Below are positions 1 to 10,438 of a DNA stretch of 64,000 bases, piece by piece (position 1 is the stretch's first letter; each line of letters opens with the position of its first letter). Location of the stretch: contig JASANG010002650.1 in assembly GCA_030248215.1 (NCBI GenBank), positions 93,851-157,850 of the forward strand. Reading direction: 5' to 3'. Origin of the DNA: Enoplolaimus lenunculus (taxonomy: Eukaryota; Nematoda; Enoplea; Enoplida; Thoracostomopsidae). Position numbers and translations under genes: made by a program. The notes under the pieces are model-generated. The model did not search any database. It was not told the origin of the DNA and saw only the letters and a program-made list of their open reading frames with translations.

Positions 1-2104
1 CTAACAAGTAATTTACATAGTATCTTACTTGCTTACGTGTGTTCGAGCTTCGCTAAATGTAGTTCCACTACGACTGGTACGCAATTAAAATGTTGAATTG
101 TGTGCCTCAGCATTCACAAGACCAATCACAAACTGGTGATAGGTGCTAGGCACCTTTGAGAATACAGGTCTAGGTTATCTTTAAAACATAATATCCTTGT
201 ATTAATCGTAATTTTTAGATACTGTTTCTGTTAAGCTTTATCGAATCCTCGCGTATTTTGTGAATTTTTACTGCATTTTTATGTTCTAGCGTTAAAATCA
301 TCCAGAAACTAAAATTAGACAGGACTTAAGAATTTCAATTAACTTTAATATTCAAGGTGCGACTCGGGTCCTTAACCATGGGGGATCAGGGGCGCTGAGC
401 CACCCTGGAACAAGTTTGATCACCCCTAGAACATTTTCAGCATTACTTGTAAGTCAATGAAAACCTCAGTGTGTCGTCCCGAAAATTTTTTAGCCCCCCC
501 CCAAACAAGGTGAGCAGGCTACAGGCCTGCTTTGACTGCAGTGCTGTGAAACTAAGAATTGTCGTGTTAAAACTAATTCTGTTCCAGGTGCTTTCTTCAA
601 AATAATACTTGTCTAACAAAATAATCATTGAAACTAAAGTTGTTTGCTTCAATCTGATACGTAAGATTCGTTTGCGCAAGGAAATTGGAAGTTGTGGAAT
701 TATAATTCGTAGTGGACACTGGAGCAGTGGATACGAACTATAACGCTATCGTTGCATTTTAAATATATACACAAACGTACGGACCATTGTTTTTGAATGA
801 ATACACCAAATATTTGCTAAAAACAAATTAAATGTATATTTGTCATAGGCGTTGTTCTGACAAGAGCTTGCAACTTGCGAAATTTGCGTAGTGCAAAATG
901 TACCACCGGACGTTGCGTTTTTGGCCTACCCCCAGCCCTTTATTTAGGGAGGTTCGCTATTACATGCAAGACCCCTAAATTGAACTATAAACGGCACATT
1001 TTTGATCCATGGTTCGCACAAGAAGCCGTACGCTTATCTAATAACGGGTGGTAGACCAAAAACGCAAAACGTGTCGGATCCATTCTTTACCTACACACAA
1101 TGTATCCAGTTGTATACTCTTGTTGAAGTATGCATCATCCACTCTTGCTAACACTAATTGTCCACGATTTGATGTTGTAGTCCTTTATGTCTATGGTGCC
1201 TTCATCTGCACACATACAGAAGTAAAAACATCAACATTCAATAATTATTGCCAAGAAAATACTGATTGAAACTTGCTAAATAGCGAAGTAATATTCGCGC
1301 TCGGCGCTGTACAATTTTTTATTAAAAATTACACACCGCCGGACAGCGGCGTCCGACGGCGTCCGGCGGTACGCGCCTGAGTCCGGCTCACTGATGTATA
1401 CCGCAACCAATTGACTGTAATGTCCGAATATCGCTGGTCTAAACTCTAAATTTGAAGTAAGCGTTTGAAACATCTGCGTTTGCAAATGGGCCAAATAATC
1501 TGCAAATTTTTCGAACCGGTGTCACGGTGTATCTACGTTCCCCCTAAATTTTAATCTCTGAAAAAAAGTTTATTTCATTCTTCCTCACCCGCTGAATAAT
1601 TTTTAACGCAAATTAAGAGTAATTTTTTGATACGGACAAATTTCATCGTCAATCATAATTTTTCAATCGTCAGAACTTAATGGGGAAGAATATCACCGTC
1701 ACACAACAATTTTCGATGATTAACAGAAACAAATACGGAAACGGATATTTTGTCTATACCCAGCTCAAAACTTGTTGAAGAATTTATAATGAAAGGGCAC
1801 GTGAATTTAAAAAAAAGCGTTACTTTTGTTTCAGGAGAACCTTAGCTGGTGATAAAGTTTATGAAATGATTGGGGGACTGCTTGAGAATTAGAATTTAGC
1901 TGTGAAGGGTGTAAGACATTTGGTCAAAACAGTTTAAAATTCAAACAATCGTTGAAGTTTACTCAAGATATGGACAATATTGTATATACAAAAATTAATA
2001 TAACAAACATTAACTTTTCAAAGACTGTATCTGAAACAAAATATATCATTATTTTTAGAAGTCAACAAAGCTATCTTGCGAGTAACCTTGTATGGCTGAC
2101 CCTA
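1..2104. other. Gene-free repeat-derived stretch
   Basis: No reading frame here looks like a gene; the short open frames have no family features. Bases 1-80 match, in reverse complement, the edge of the repeat at about 43900-43975, so they are the end of an interspersed element. Around 862-1156 there is a decayed inverted-repeat element related to the one at 50230-51221: both have TTGCGTTTTTGGCCTACCC near the left and AAAACGCAA plus an ATTCTTT/ACACA stretch near the right. A GC-rich imperfect palindrome of CGGCG/CGCCG words lies at 1305-1385. Confidence 0.6.
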
Positions 2105-2357
2105 CACAGTAAATTTCAATGAGTTGATTTTAACTCAGAATGAGTTGAATCGCTCAGTCTCAGTTAGGACTATCAGAACTGAGAATTTTGAGTTGATTCA
2201 ATTCATTCTGAGTTAATAATCTACTCACCAAGAGTCAACTCAACTCAGAGTGAGAATCAACTCAACTGAGAGTGGGTTAATGTTTACTGATGCTAATTCA
2301 GAAATAAAACCAACTCGCGAGCTGAACTGATTCATCAACTCATTGGAATTTACAGTG
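2105..2357. mobile_element. MITE with CACTGTAAATTCCAATGAGTTGA-type inverted ends
   Basis: The left end (CACAGTAAATTTCAATGAG) and right end (CTCATTGGAATTTACAGTG) are inverted copies of each other. The interior is built from repeated TCAACTCA/TGAGTTGA words. The element is about 250 bp and non-coding. A second copy sits in the first intron of the receptor gene at about 4543-4821. Confidence 0.75.
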
Positions 2358-4131
2358 AAGGGACGTTACTAATTTGACGATTATTGATTTGAAATCAAAC
2401 GCTTCAGATTAAAAAATACAACGCTGCCTTGTCTTTTATTTAAGCCATACGTAGTCAGACAAGTGTATATTGTCATGCGCGCAGCTAGGATTTTGAAAGC
2501 GGGTGGGTTAGGCCAAAATTCTGGCCCATTCTTTTAGAACCCCACCGATTTCTGCTGGGACCGCAAAGACTAGGCTCATATTTTAGGCAATATTTTTTGC
2601 ATAGGCTTTGGTGCAAATTAAGGCTTAGGGATTCGAGACATAATTAGACTTAAGGAACGTGCTTAATCTACAGTTACCGTCACAAAAGTAACACTAGTCT
2701 GTGTTACAAACTGAAACAGTATGTATAGACTTCGTAAAAAAATTTCAAAGAATTGGATGGTTCAGCATTCTACAATCTCATAGGCTGCGCACAATTTTGC
2801 AGTGTTTGTTCGCGTTTATGTTTTGCATCCGAAACATCCTTCATACGTCCTGGCTTGAAATATGAATCACACCATACTTATGGACCTACTTGCTGTTGTC
2901 TGAAACCTTAGGCGCTTTGCAGCACAGTGCGGCATCAGTGCGTTATATTTGCCCTATTCAAGTGCAAATTTGAGATCTGTCGCTCTAGCAGTTCGCTGGT
3001 TTGAAAACCTATTACTAAACTGGTGATACCAACGAGACCTATTTGAAAACACAGATAGAATTTAACTAATTAAACGTTGAAGTTATTCATTTTGTGCGGT
3101 GCTAGAAAGTATAATTAAAGTTAACGTAATGTTATTGATTGGCATAAATAGTAATTCGATCTACGAAACGTTGAAAATTTGCTCACCTGCGTTTAAGAGA
3201 CTCAAGATTGTTTTTAATTTGAAGTTTTGACTGACTCTGCGTTTTCAGATGAGTTTTGAGGCAGTTGGACATCGTGGCGCGACATTTCAAAGATACTTTA
3301 ATAACAAAGCTTAATCAAATTTGTTAGAGTTTAAAGTATTAGAAAACATAAATAGCTAGAAAACCTATTATATACTAACTGATGATAGTTAATATACACA
3401 TTTGAAAATACGGACCTAGCGCGCAAAAGCTACAAGGAGCGGAGCAGTATTATAAGCATGTTCTTAAGCCTACAGCCTATGCCTAAACCTAAGCTTAAGC
3501 GTAAGAATGAGCTATGTTTTTCCAACATAACTGTCCCGTCTTAGAACTAGCCACCACATGAAGTCGTTGATGCATCGAGCGCAGATATGTTCACAAGGTG
3601 ACTCTGTTCGGTCAATGTGAAGGGATTTCTTATGGGATGGTATTAGTGCCTCTCTTTGGCCCATCCATAGCTTAGGCCCCATTGCATGTTGTGCATTTTG
3701 CTCATTATTTATCATATTGGCACACTAAAACATAAAAATAAATAATAACAAAGTTTAACCAAATTTTCATAGTTTAAAATCTTAGAAAATGCGGCCAATG
3801 TAAAGAACAAAGGCTGTATAAGCATAAATGCAGTTTAACCTAATACATGATTTTAAATTATTCTAAAACTATAATATATATACAGTTTATGTACGATAGA
3901 ATTTTTCACGTTGCTATCGTATATCAATCAAAGTTTCGCCTGTTTTATAAAATTGAACAAAATAAACCGCTCTGCTTTGTATAATATTCGTTTCTGAGTC
4001 GCAAGCACCTTCATACAAAATTTTCCAAATGTGTTGAAATAGTACAAAAATGCAACGCGCGGTGGTACATTTTATGCCTTACAAAAATATGTAATTTACA
4101 CATTTTTGTCTAAAAAGTAATTTATAGACTT
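2358..4131. other. Gene-free stretch with decayed TTAGGC-bearing repeats
   Basis: I see no gene. Two patches (about 2500-2700 and 3405-3520) resemble the MITE family with telomere-like interiors: they contain TAGGCT/AAGCCTA words and GGCC-type ends. The rest is AT-rich sequence with nothing recognisable. Confidence 0.5.
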
Positions 4132-4351
4132 ATGATATCAATGAAAAACGCAAGTTTTGTCAATGATAACGAACGTAACTACAAATTAGACGTTGCAAGG
4201 TATTTTGTTAATTCAACGCGTCGGCATTGCGACAGCAGTTTATACGCTATTCTCTTGCCGAGTCTAATCGTATATGCGTGTTTGGTAATTGTCATCTTGA
4301 AAGATTGCTCACTCAAACAGCATTTTTATTACATTTTGGTCGCAGGTATGG
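4132..4351 (+). CDS. 7TM receptor gene, exon 1 (N-terminus and TM1)
   Basis: It opens with an ATG and encodes a short extracellular N-terminus with two N-glycosylation motifs (NAS, NST). A hydrophobic TM1 follows (SLYAILLPSLIVYACLVIVI), then the start of TM2 (YYILVAGMG). The exon ends ATG-G before a consensus GTAAGT donor (phase 1). Joined to exon 2 it reads VAGMGLADIISQL, a typical TM2 of nematode serpentine receptors (aD..s.l). The intron at 4352-5197 carries a MITE. Confidence 0.8.
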
Positions 4352-4542
4352 GTAAGTTTGCATGACGTACAAATTAAAACTCATATAGGCGTCCATGATT
4401 TGTAATTATTCACAATTTTCATTAAACACAACATAATCACTAAATATAAATATTAACAACATCATAACAATCGGCTGGTAGCGTAGCTCACTTTGCGATG
4501 AAACCTAAATATTTTTCAAGAGGGTATTCAAGGACTTTCGGT

Positions 4543-4821
4543 CACTTACCCTATAAATCCGATGAGTTGATCGATCAACTCAGAGAGCGAAGTAGTCGTT
4601 TTTGATTATTTCTGAGTCATTAACAGGAAACATCAACTCGCTCTGAGTTGATGTAATTTCGGCTGTGTTGATTTTATTAATTTAGATGTTTGGAATCAAT
4701 TCAGAATTCTGAGTTCTGCAAGACCGCAAATTCAAAGCTCAAACCACTGAGTGGATTCAACTCATTCTGAGTTAAAATCAACTCATTCTGAGTTAAAATC
4801 TACCCACTGGAATTTACAGTG
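4543..4821. mobile_element. MITE, second CACTGTAAATTCC copy, inside receptor intron 1
   Basis: The right end (CCCACTGGAATTTACAGTG) matches the copy at 2105-2357, and the interior again consists of TGAGTTGAT/ATCAACTCA words. The left end is more decayed, so its boundary is approximate. Confidence 0.65.
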
Positions 4822-5197
4822 TATACAATAGCAAATTTGAAAATTGTTTAGGCGGGCCAAAATTTTTGTGCAGGAAGAGCTGAGCCCCCGGCCCCCTTTT
4901 CGCTACAACAACGCACCCGCATAAGAATAACAATATTCAATGACATATAAATTCTACAATTTTAGGTAGCAAACGAATTATTCACAATATACTGTAACGA
5001 AATTATGATTAGAAATTTAACGTATCACAGCACTAACAGCATTTTGAACGGTAAAACCAACAAATTACTGCGTTTTTCAAAATAACACATGGAACAAGCT
5101 GAGGACAGAAGAATAAAGTCTAACTTCTGTACGCTTGAACAACATTAACGTTCTGTATTTTGCTTTGAAGATAATTTACCACTTTTGAATTTTTCAG

Positions 5198-5393
5198 GTT
5201 TAGCAGACATCATTAGCCAGCTTGTCGTAGTATTTGATCTATTTCATACCGTGTTCAATTATGGGACGCTTGTTCGGTGTAGCTCAACGCATTGACCGAC
5301 TAGCAATTGCAGCATTGATTACCGGAATAGAACGCATCGCTATCGACAATTCCTATTTTATCGATGAACCGATATTTGTGTTTATATCGCAAA
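5198..5393 (+). CDS. 7TM receptor gene, exon 2 (TM2 to TM4), with a frame break
   Basis: The acceptor is TTTTTCAG. The exon starts in the exon 1 frame with LADIISQLVVVFDLF (TM2). The matching TM3 (PCSIMGRLFGVAQRIDRLA, then IAALITGIERIAID, the DRY-equivalent being ER) is in the next frame, as is the TM4 start, FVFISQ. The shift of one base must lie at about 5226-5260. The exon ends in phase 1 in this second frame, which fits exon 3 exactly. The break means either a recent pseudogene or a sequence error; the rest of the gene has no stops. Confidence 0.75.
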
Positions 5394-5463
5394 GTAAATT
5401 ACAAAACACTTTTCGCTTGAAATCGAATTCGTTGCGTAATTTTAGCAACTTGGCTGGTTTCAG

Positions 5464-5975
5464 GCAGTTTTGCCGCATACGTATCCGGCGTATTAGACTT
5501 GGGCGAATATAACCTGAATTTGTTTATAATCAAACCTAAATCAGGCAAAGCACTGTATCGCTATATATTTCGAGCAGAAACAGCGTTTCATGCTATTTTT
5601 TTGCTATCGACCGCAGATTTGCACGTTGTTATTGTCACTACATATCGTCGCTTAAAGCGTCAAGTGGTCACTGAAAACGCAATGGATACGCTCGAAAATG
5701 TCCGACATGAGCGTGAATTTAAGCTTTATTTACAATTTTTCGTCAATTCACTGTGTATTGCGTTGTTTCAAATTGCTTATTTGATTTCAATTCAATTTCA
5801 ACAGTCGATATATACTGGATTAGCAATAACTGTAATGATTACCTTGAATACGTCAATCAATGGATGGATATATGCAATCTTAAATCGAAATATACGCAAA
5901 AGCGTACATAAATTGGTTTCTGGAAGCAACGATAATTGTGAAACTACTTCCATCGGAAATGTCATAAATGCATGA
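5464..5975 (+). CDS. 7TM serpentine chemoreceptor-like GPCR, exon 3 (TM4 to TM7 and tail)
   Basis: The exon follows a 70-base intron (GTAAAT...TTTCAG, 5394-5463) in phase 1. It reads SFAAYVSGVLDLGEYN (end of TM4 and loop), TM5 (about AFHAIFLLSTADLHVVIV), a basic third loop (YRRLKRQ, HERE), TM6 (LYLQFFVNSLCIALFQIAYL) and TM7 (GLAITVMITLNTSINGWIYA). TM7 is followed by ILNRNIRKSVHKL, equivalent to the NPxxY-helix 8 region, and a short tail ending in TGA. Across all exons seven hydrophobic segments are visible. The length of about 300 residues fits nematode Srx/Srsx-like rhodopsin-type receptors, which act in the plasma membrane, usually of sensory neurons; a small-peptide or amine receptor is the alternative. 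The exact subfamily and ligand are not readable from the sequence. Confidence 0.85.
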
Positions 5976-6405
5976 ATTCCCAAAACAGGCGCTGAGTAGG
6001 TATGATCAAAAGCGTCCCCGCACGAAGGATATTGGAGGACCGCGCCTCTCTCAAATTTGGTTAATCCCACCAAATAGACTCTGCCAGACATTGTGATTAA
6101 AATTGATTTTTTAATTCATTACTGTTTTTTAAAATTTCAACTAGAGAGCTACTAAAATTATTCGGTGCCCCCCTAAATGTTAGTTGTTCGGATGCCCTTG
6201 AGTATGACACCGGGACTCTTGAGGACAATGACCGACAAAGTTAGAGCGGAGGTACGTAATATTGACCTTACTTATGATTTATTCAAAAACTGTCATATCC
6301 CATATGATTTCATCTTTTGAGTTAACACATTTCAACCGTATCGCTGCGGTTTATTCGGGCCAAGAGGAGGAAGATGATGCTACCCCGGCACATAATGAAA
6401 CTTTG
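5976..6405. other. Intergenic stretch, nothing recognised
   Basis: This stretch lies downstream of the receptor stop codon. I see no clear polyadenylation signal close to the stop and no gene. Confidence 0.5.
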
Positions 6406-6610
6406 CACTGCAAAAAATCGGGAGTCAAATCCTCTCCGAGATAGGCTTTCGCAAACTACACAAACTGAGTCCAATTCGACTCTGCCAGAGTCAAATTCGA
6501 CTCACCGAGTCGCGCATTTGGCTCTTTTGGAGCCGAATTTGACTCAGTTTGTGTAGTCCCAAGAAGCTTACTTCGGAGAGAGTCAATTTGACTCACCATT
6601 TTCTGCAGTG
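6406..6610. mobile_element. Short palindromic MITE (CACTGCARAAAAT ends)
   Basis: The left end CACTGCAAAAAATCGGGAGT pairs with the right end ACTCACCATTTTCTGCAGTG. The second half mirrors the first around 6500-6520 (ACACAAACTGAGTC ... GACTCAGTTTGTGT). The element is about 205 bp with no coding capacity. I cannot read a convincing target-site duplication. Confidence 0.7.
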
Positions 6611-8957
6611 TGGTGGCAGAAAGTTTTATCTCAAATATTGTGTTTATATCAAATCGTATATTGCAGTAAAAAGACAAAATATCACTTTCAAATGCAAAAA
6701 CATTATTACATATAAAAAATTATAAGAACACTAAAACACGTTTTACCTGTATCCAATTTGTCGCTGTTCAAATTGTTCAATCAATTAATATTGATCGTTT
6801 TCGGGTGGGGCCCCAGTCTGCACCCTGTGTCACACTGGTGCTCACCCTCGACATTCCTCGAGCTCCTAGCTATGTCATTCCTTTGTCATGCAATCCCTCC
6901 GATCTTGGTCTCGGTTTGGTATCGTGATTTATACAACCGGTGTCTGTTAGCCTTGCCATATAACTTGCTCATTTGTAAAACGATTGTGCTTTAACATTCT
7001 TGCAAAATTCTTATAAAACTTATTGTCTTTTCTGCTAATTTCGCTTATGTCAGTTACGTGTATTTTTTCATATATTTCATATTGTGCTTTCAGGCACTAA
7101 AACCCTAATTTCCTACCAAATTCTATGCGCTCAGTTCAATTCGCTTCCCCATTTCTGCAAATTCTTCCCTTTTTGACCCTTTTGTGCCAATTTCCCTTCC
7201 CGTTTCCTACCAATTTTCAAGTGCTCATTCCATTTCGCACCTCTATTTCTGCTAATTTTGCCCCGTTTGTGTCTATTTTGCCATATCTCCTCTTATGTCA
7301 TTATTATCATGATTCTGGAATATTCATAGTATTCTTGCGATCGCATAGCTAGTAGTTGTGCATAGATGATTTCAGCTTTACATGTAAAACATAACGGTAA
7401 CTTCGGATAGTGTAAAACACATAGTTCTTGCCTTGACGGAACAGTAAAATATAATAATTCGGAATCGGCGTATTTTATTTAGTCGGAATAATAATTTTTA
7501 CGCCTGGGAAACGGTTGCTTGTAATTTTCGTAATTTGTGTATTATTGTTGTAATTGTGCCCGTACGTATTTTAGTTGGCGGTCCCGTAGGCTGTGTGACA
7601 GAGTTTGCCCATATTTCGCGTAGTCATCGCATTTTCCCCAAGCTTTTAACTGCTACACTGCTTTTCGGCCGTAGGGCCCTCGTTCAGAAGCTATAACCAC
7701 CAAAGTTAGGGAAAATTGGCAATTTGCTATAAACGGGACTAACGTGATTGTGTTCAGTATTTTGTGTTAATTACTTGTGCGTTACTAGTAAACCGGATAA
7801 ACAGTGTTGTATAAACCTGCACGAGCCATATGAGTATCTAAACTTGTGTTAAAACTGTTCCACGATCAACCCGAAACTAGACCATACCCGCCTTCGGATC
7901 GGTCGAAATTCCTGTTTTTGACCAGTCCAGACTTTACACATCGCAAACATTAGGGGCCCACGTATACAACAGGACCAAAATAGTAGTATACGCATATTCC
8001 TAAGCCTAAGCCTAAATCTATGCAACAAAGTTAGTCTAAAACTTAAACTTCTCCATTACAGCCCCGTCAGAAAACAATCTGGGACAATTCTATACATGGG
8101 CAACATTAGGTATTCGTTATCTGCAAGCAACATATCACATTAGCTATATCATTTTGCTTAACGATATGTTACAAAATTCAAATTAGTAAATTTAAACAAA
8201 CTCAATCAATACTTTGACGATGACGGCACATACTATTTTCCTTTGGAAAGCAAGGCGTAACTGCTTAAATTTTAGGCTTCTGGTGCTAGCGATGTTCTCC
8301 ACAGTAGCCCGATACAATCCACTGGTGTGCTGGTTTTTTTTAAAAAACAGGTCACAAAGTTGTTCACTTATTCGGTGTTCTCAATCAAATCATATAATCG
8401 TTTAACCCGTGTGAAATTTGTTGCTTAATTGGTTCACACTATATGGCGTACATAAAGGTTGCCGGCGTGCTTTCACCATATCGCGCTCAATTTAAAATGC
8501 TAACGTTATGCATCATTGTACACTATTATATATCGCTTAGCCGACTGTCGGTAAGTTCTGGATCTGCCAGTGCCCAATGTACGAAATTGTCCCCAGGAAA
8601 GGTACCGTGACCGTTTGTGGTTTTTGCACTGGGATACTGTGAGATAAACGAAACAAAACGATGGGTGAACTAAAAGTTTCAACAGGGATTCGAACCCACG
8701 CAGCAGTTGAAAACATAACAGTTTTGTTTACATGTACATACAACATGTGCACGAGCAGTTATAATTTAAAAGACCATAACTTTGACACCGTTTACCTTGC
8801 ATGCCTAACAAGGATACCGCTAAACTTAGCACATCATTTTCTATACGATGGAATACGCTCTTAAGTTGCTAAAAATAAGCATTTATTCTGCTGTTTGTGA
8901 AGTATTACATTCGGCCTAAAGCTGTTTGGGTAGATTATGACGGAGCCAATATTACAC
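6611..8957. other. Gene-free stretch, with one TTAGGC-type MITE
   Basis: 7120-7330 is low-complexity TTTCCC/CATTTC-rich sequence whose open frame is only compositional. At about 7953-8105 an element is bounded by CCCACGTATACAACAGGACC and GGACAATTCTATACATGGGC, with CCTAAGCCTAAGCCTAAA inside; it belongs to the TTAGGC-bearing MITE family. A tRNA-like B-box word at about 8683 has no cloverleaf around it. No host gene is evident. Confidence 0.5.
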
Positions 8958-9230
8958 ATGGTAGCAAGGTACCACTGGAGACCGGCCTCCGCCTGTGACA
9001 GAAAATCGACCTCCGTCTTCGGTTCCGGCAGAATGTCTGCCGGAAGTCCCGGAAACTTTGATAGTGAAATTTTGAGCAAAGAATTGCCGAGATTTCGTAA
9101 AAAAACGTAAAACCAAACGGTTTTCCAATACTGTATCGATATTTGCTATCGGCTCCGGCAAATTTTGTTGACCTCCGGCTTCGGCATTTTTTAGCTCCGG
9201 TTGTACCCTGCATGACAGGTAGTTTCGATG
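8958..9230. mobile_element. MITE of the CAGGGTACAACCGGAG family
   Basis: The right end (CTCCGGTTGTACCCTGCATG) and a decayed left end (AGCAAGGTACCACTGGAGA) are inverted relatives. The interior is rich in CTCCGG and TTCCGGC words. A second copy lies at about 23752-24085 in an astacin intron. The short open frames within it are chance. Confidence 0.55.
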
Positions 9231-9440
9231 GCACATTCTCACACAGACACACCAGTTTTCTTTGAAGCCATATTAACTTTGTTCAACTTGTGAACTGTTA
9301 TATAGCGTTGCGCTAAAATAACAAATTTATTTACATAGTTTATGATGACTGGAGGCAAATATTTTAAAGCTTAATATTAACATCTTTAACAAGTGGATAT
9401 ACTGTTAGTTTCAAGTTTATTAGTGCAATAAATTTAAATT

Positions 9441-9908
9441 TTATAATTTTTTAGATATATACATGCAGTCAAATTTCCGCCTATATATATATACAATATA
9501 ATTATGGTCATGACAATTGATTATCTTTGGTTTTAGTTTCCTGATGTACAAAGACTCAAGAATGCTTAATCCGAAATTGCTGTTGTATGAGCTGTTAGAG
9601 AGGTTATTGAGGCTGGAAATAATAGAAAAACTGTCGAAAGAAATGTCATGGTTTGTTATTCTATTGTGTTCCGAAATGGCTAATTTATGACTTAAACTGG
9701 ATGCAGTTTCATGTAACATGCGGTCCGAAACCCGTTTATGCTCACAAATCCTTTTGAAATGTTGTCGGTTGGTGGAACCAACATAATCCAACTGACAGTT
9801 GGAACAAATATATTTATATACGACTTGAGAGCGTAAAGGGTCCGGGATTTTGTCCTTATAGTTAAATAAGGATTTTAGTTTCCTATGGTTGTAAGTTACA
9901 ATTTGCAT
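9441..9908 (-). mobile_element. Penelope-like element 3' remnant (GIY-YIG endonuclease)
   Basis: The minus-strand frame of 155 codons carries the GIY-YIG endonuclease that Penelope-like retroelements place after their reverse transcriptase. YKYICSNCQLDYVGSTNRQ contains the CxxC pair and the YVG variant of the second motif. It is followed by a basic helix (HFKRICEHKR), SHKLAISEHN, and FGLSILESLYIRKLKPKI with the catalytic Glu. There is no reverse transcriptase, so this is a 5'-truncated copy. It sits head to head with a near-identical copy at 9917-10370, separated by about 45 bases, forming a large inverted repeat. Confidence 0.85.
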
Positions 9909-9916
9909 CTTGAACT

Positions 9917-10374
9917 TTGTTCTATCAAAGTTCTAGGAAACTAAAATCCTTATTTAACTATAAGGACAAAATCCCGGACCCTTTACGCTCTCAAGTCGTA
10001 TATAAATATATTTGTTCCAACTGTCAGTTGGATTATGTTGGTTCCACCAACCGACAACTTTTCAAAATGATTTGTGAGCATAAACGGGTTTCGGACCGCA
10101 TGTTACATGAAACTGCATCCAGTTTAAGTCATAAATCAGCCATTTTGGAACACAATAGAAATAAGAAACCATGACATTTCTTTCGACAGTTTTTCTATTA
10201 TTTCCAGCCTCAATAGCCTCTCTAACAGCTCATACAACAGCAATTTCGGATTAAGCATTCTTGAGTCTTTGTACATCAGGAAAATAAAACCAAAACTAAA
10301 TATACAGAACAATGGGTATATGTTTAAAATTTTTAAATAATGCTGCTAATCAATTGTCATGACCATAATTATAT
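9917..10374 (+). mobile_element. Penelope-like element remnant, inverted partner copy
   Basis: This is the reverse-complement partner of 9441-9908. The same frame (KLKSLFNYKDKIPDPL..., then CSNCQLDYVGSTNRQ) runs to about 10171, where the protein reading is lost. DNA similarity continues to the ACCATAATTATATTG block at about 10362-10376. Being nearly identical to its partner, the pair is young or gene-converted. Inverted, 5'-truncated insertions are a known habit of Penelope-like elements. Confidence 0.8.
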
Positions 10375-10438
10375 TGTATGCTATATGCTTATAAGTTTTG
10401 TTTGAATATATATATATTATATATTATATATATATTTA

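Noticed and set aside
7125-7352. 75-codon Phe/Pro/Leu-rich frame
   Set aside because: Low-complexity TTTCCC/CATTTC repeats; no other coding sign.
8655-8760. Possible tRNA gene on the minus strand (GGGTTCGAATCCC)
   Set aside because: Only the B box is present; no A box at the right distance and no acceptor stem.
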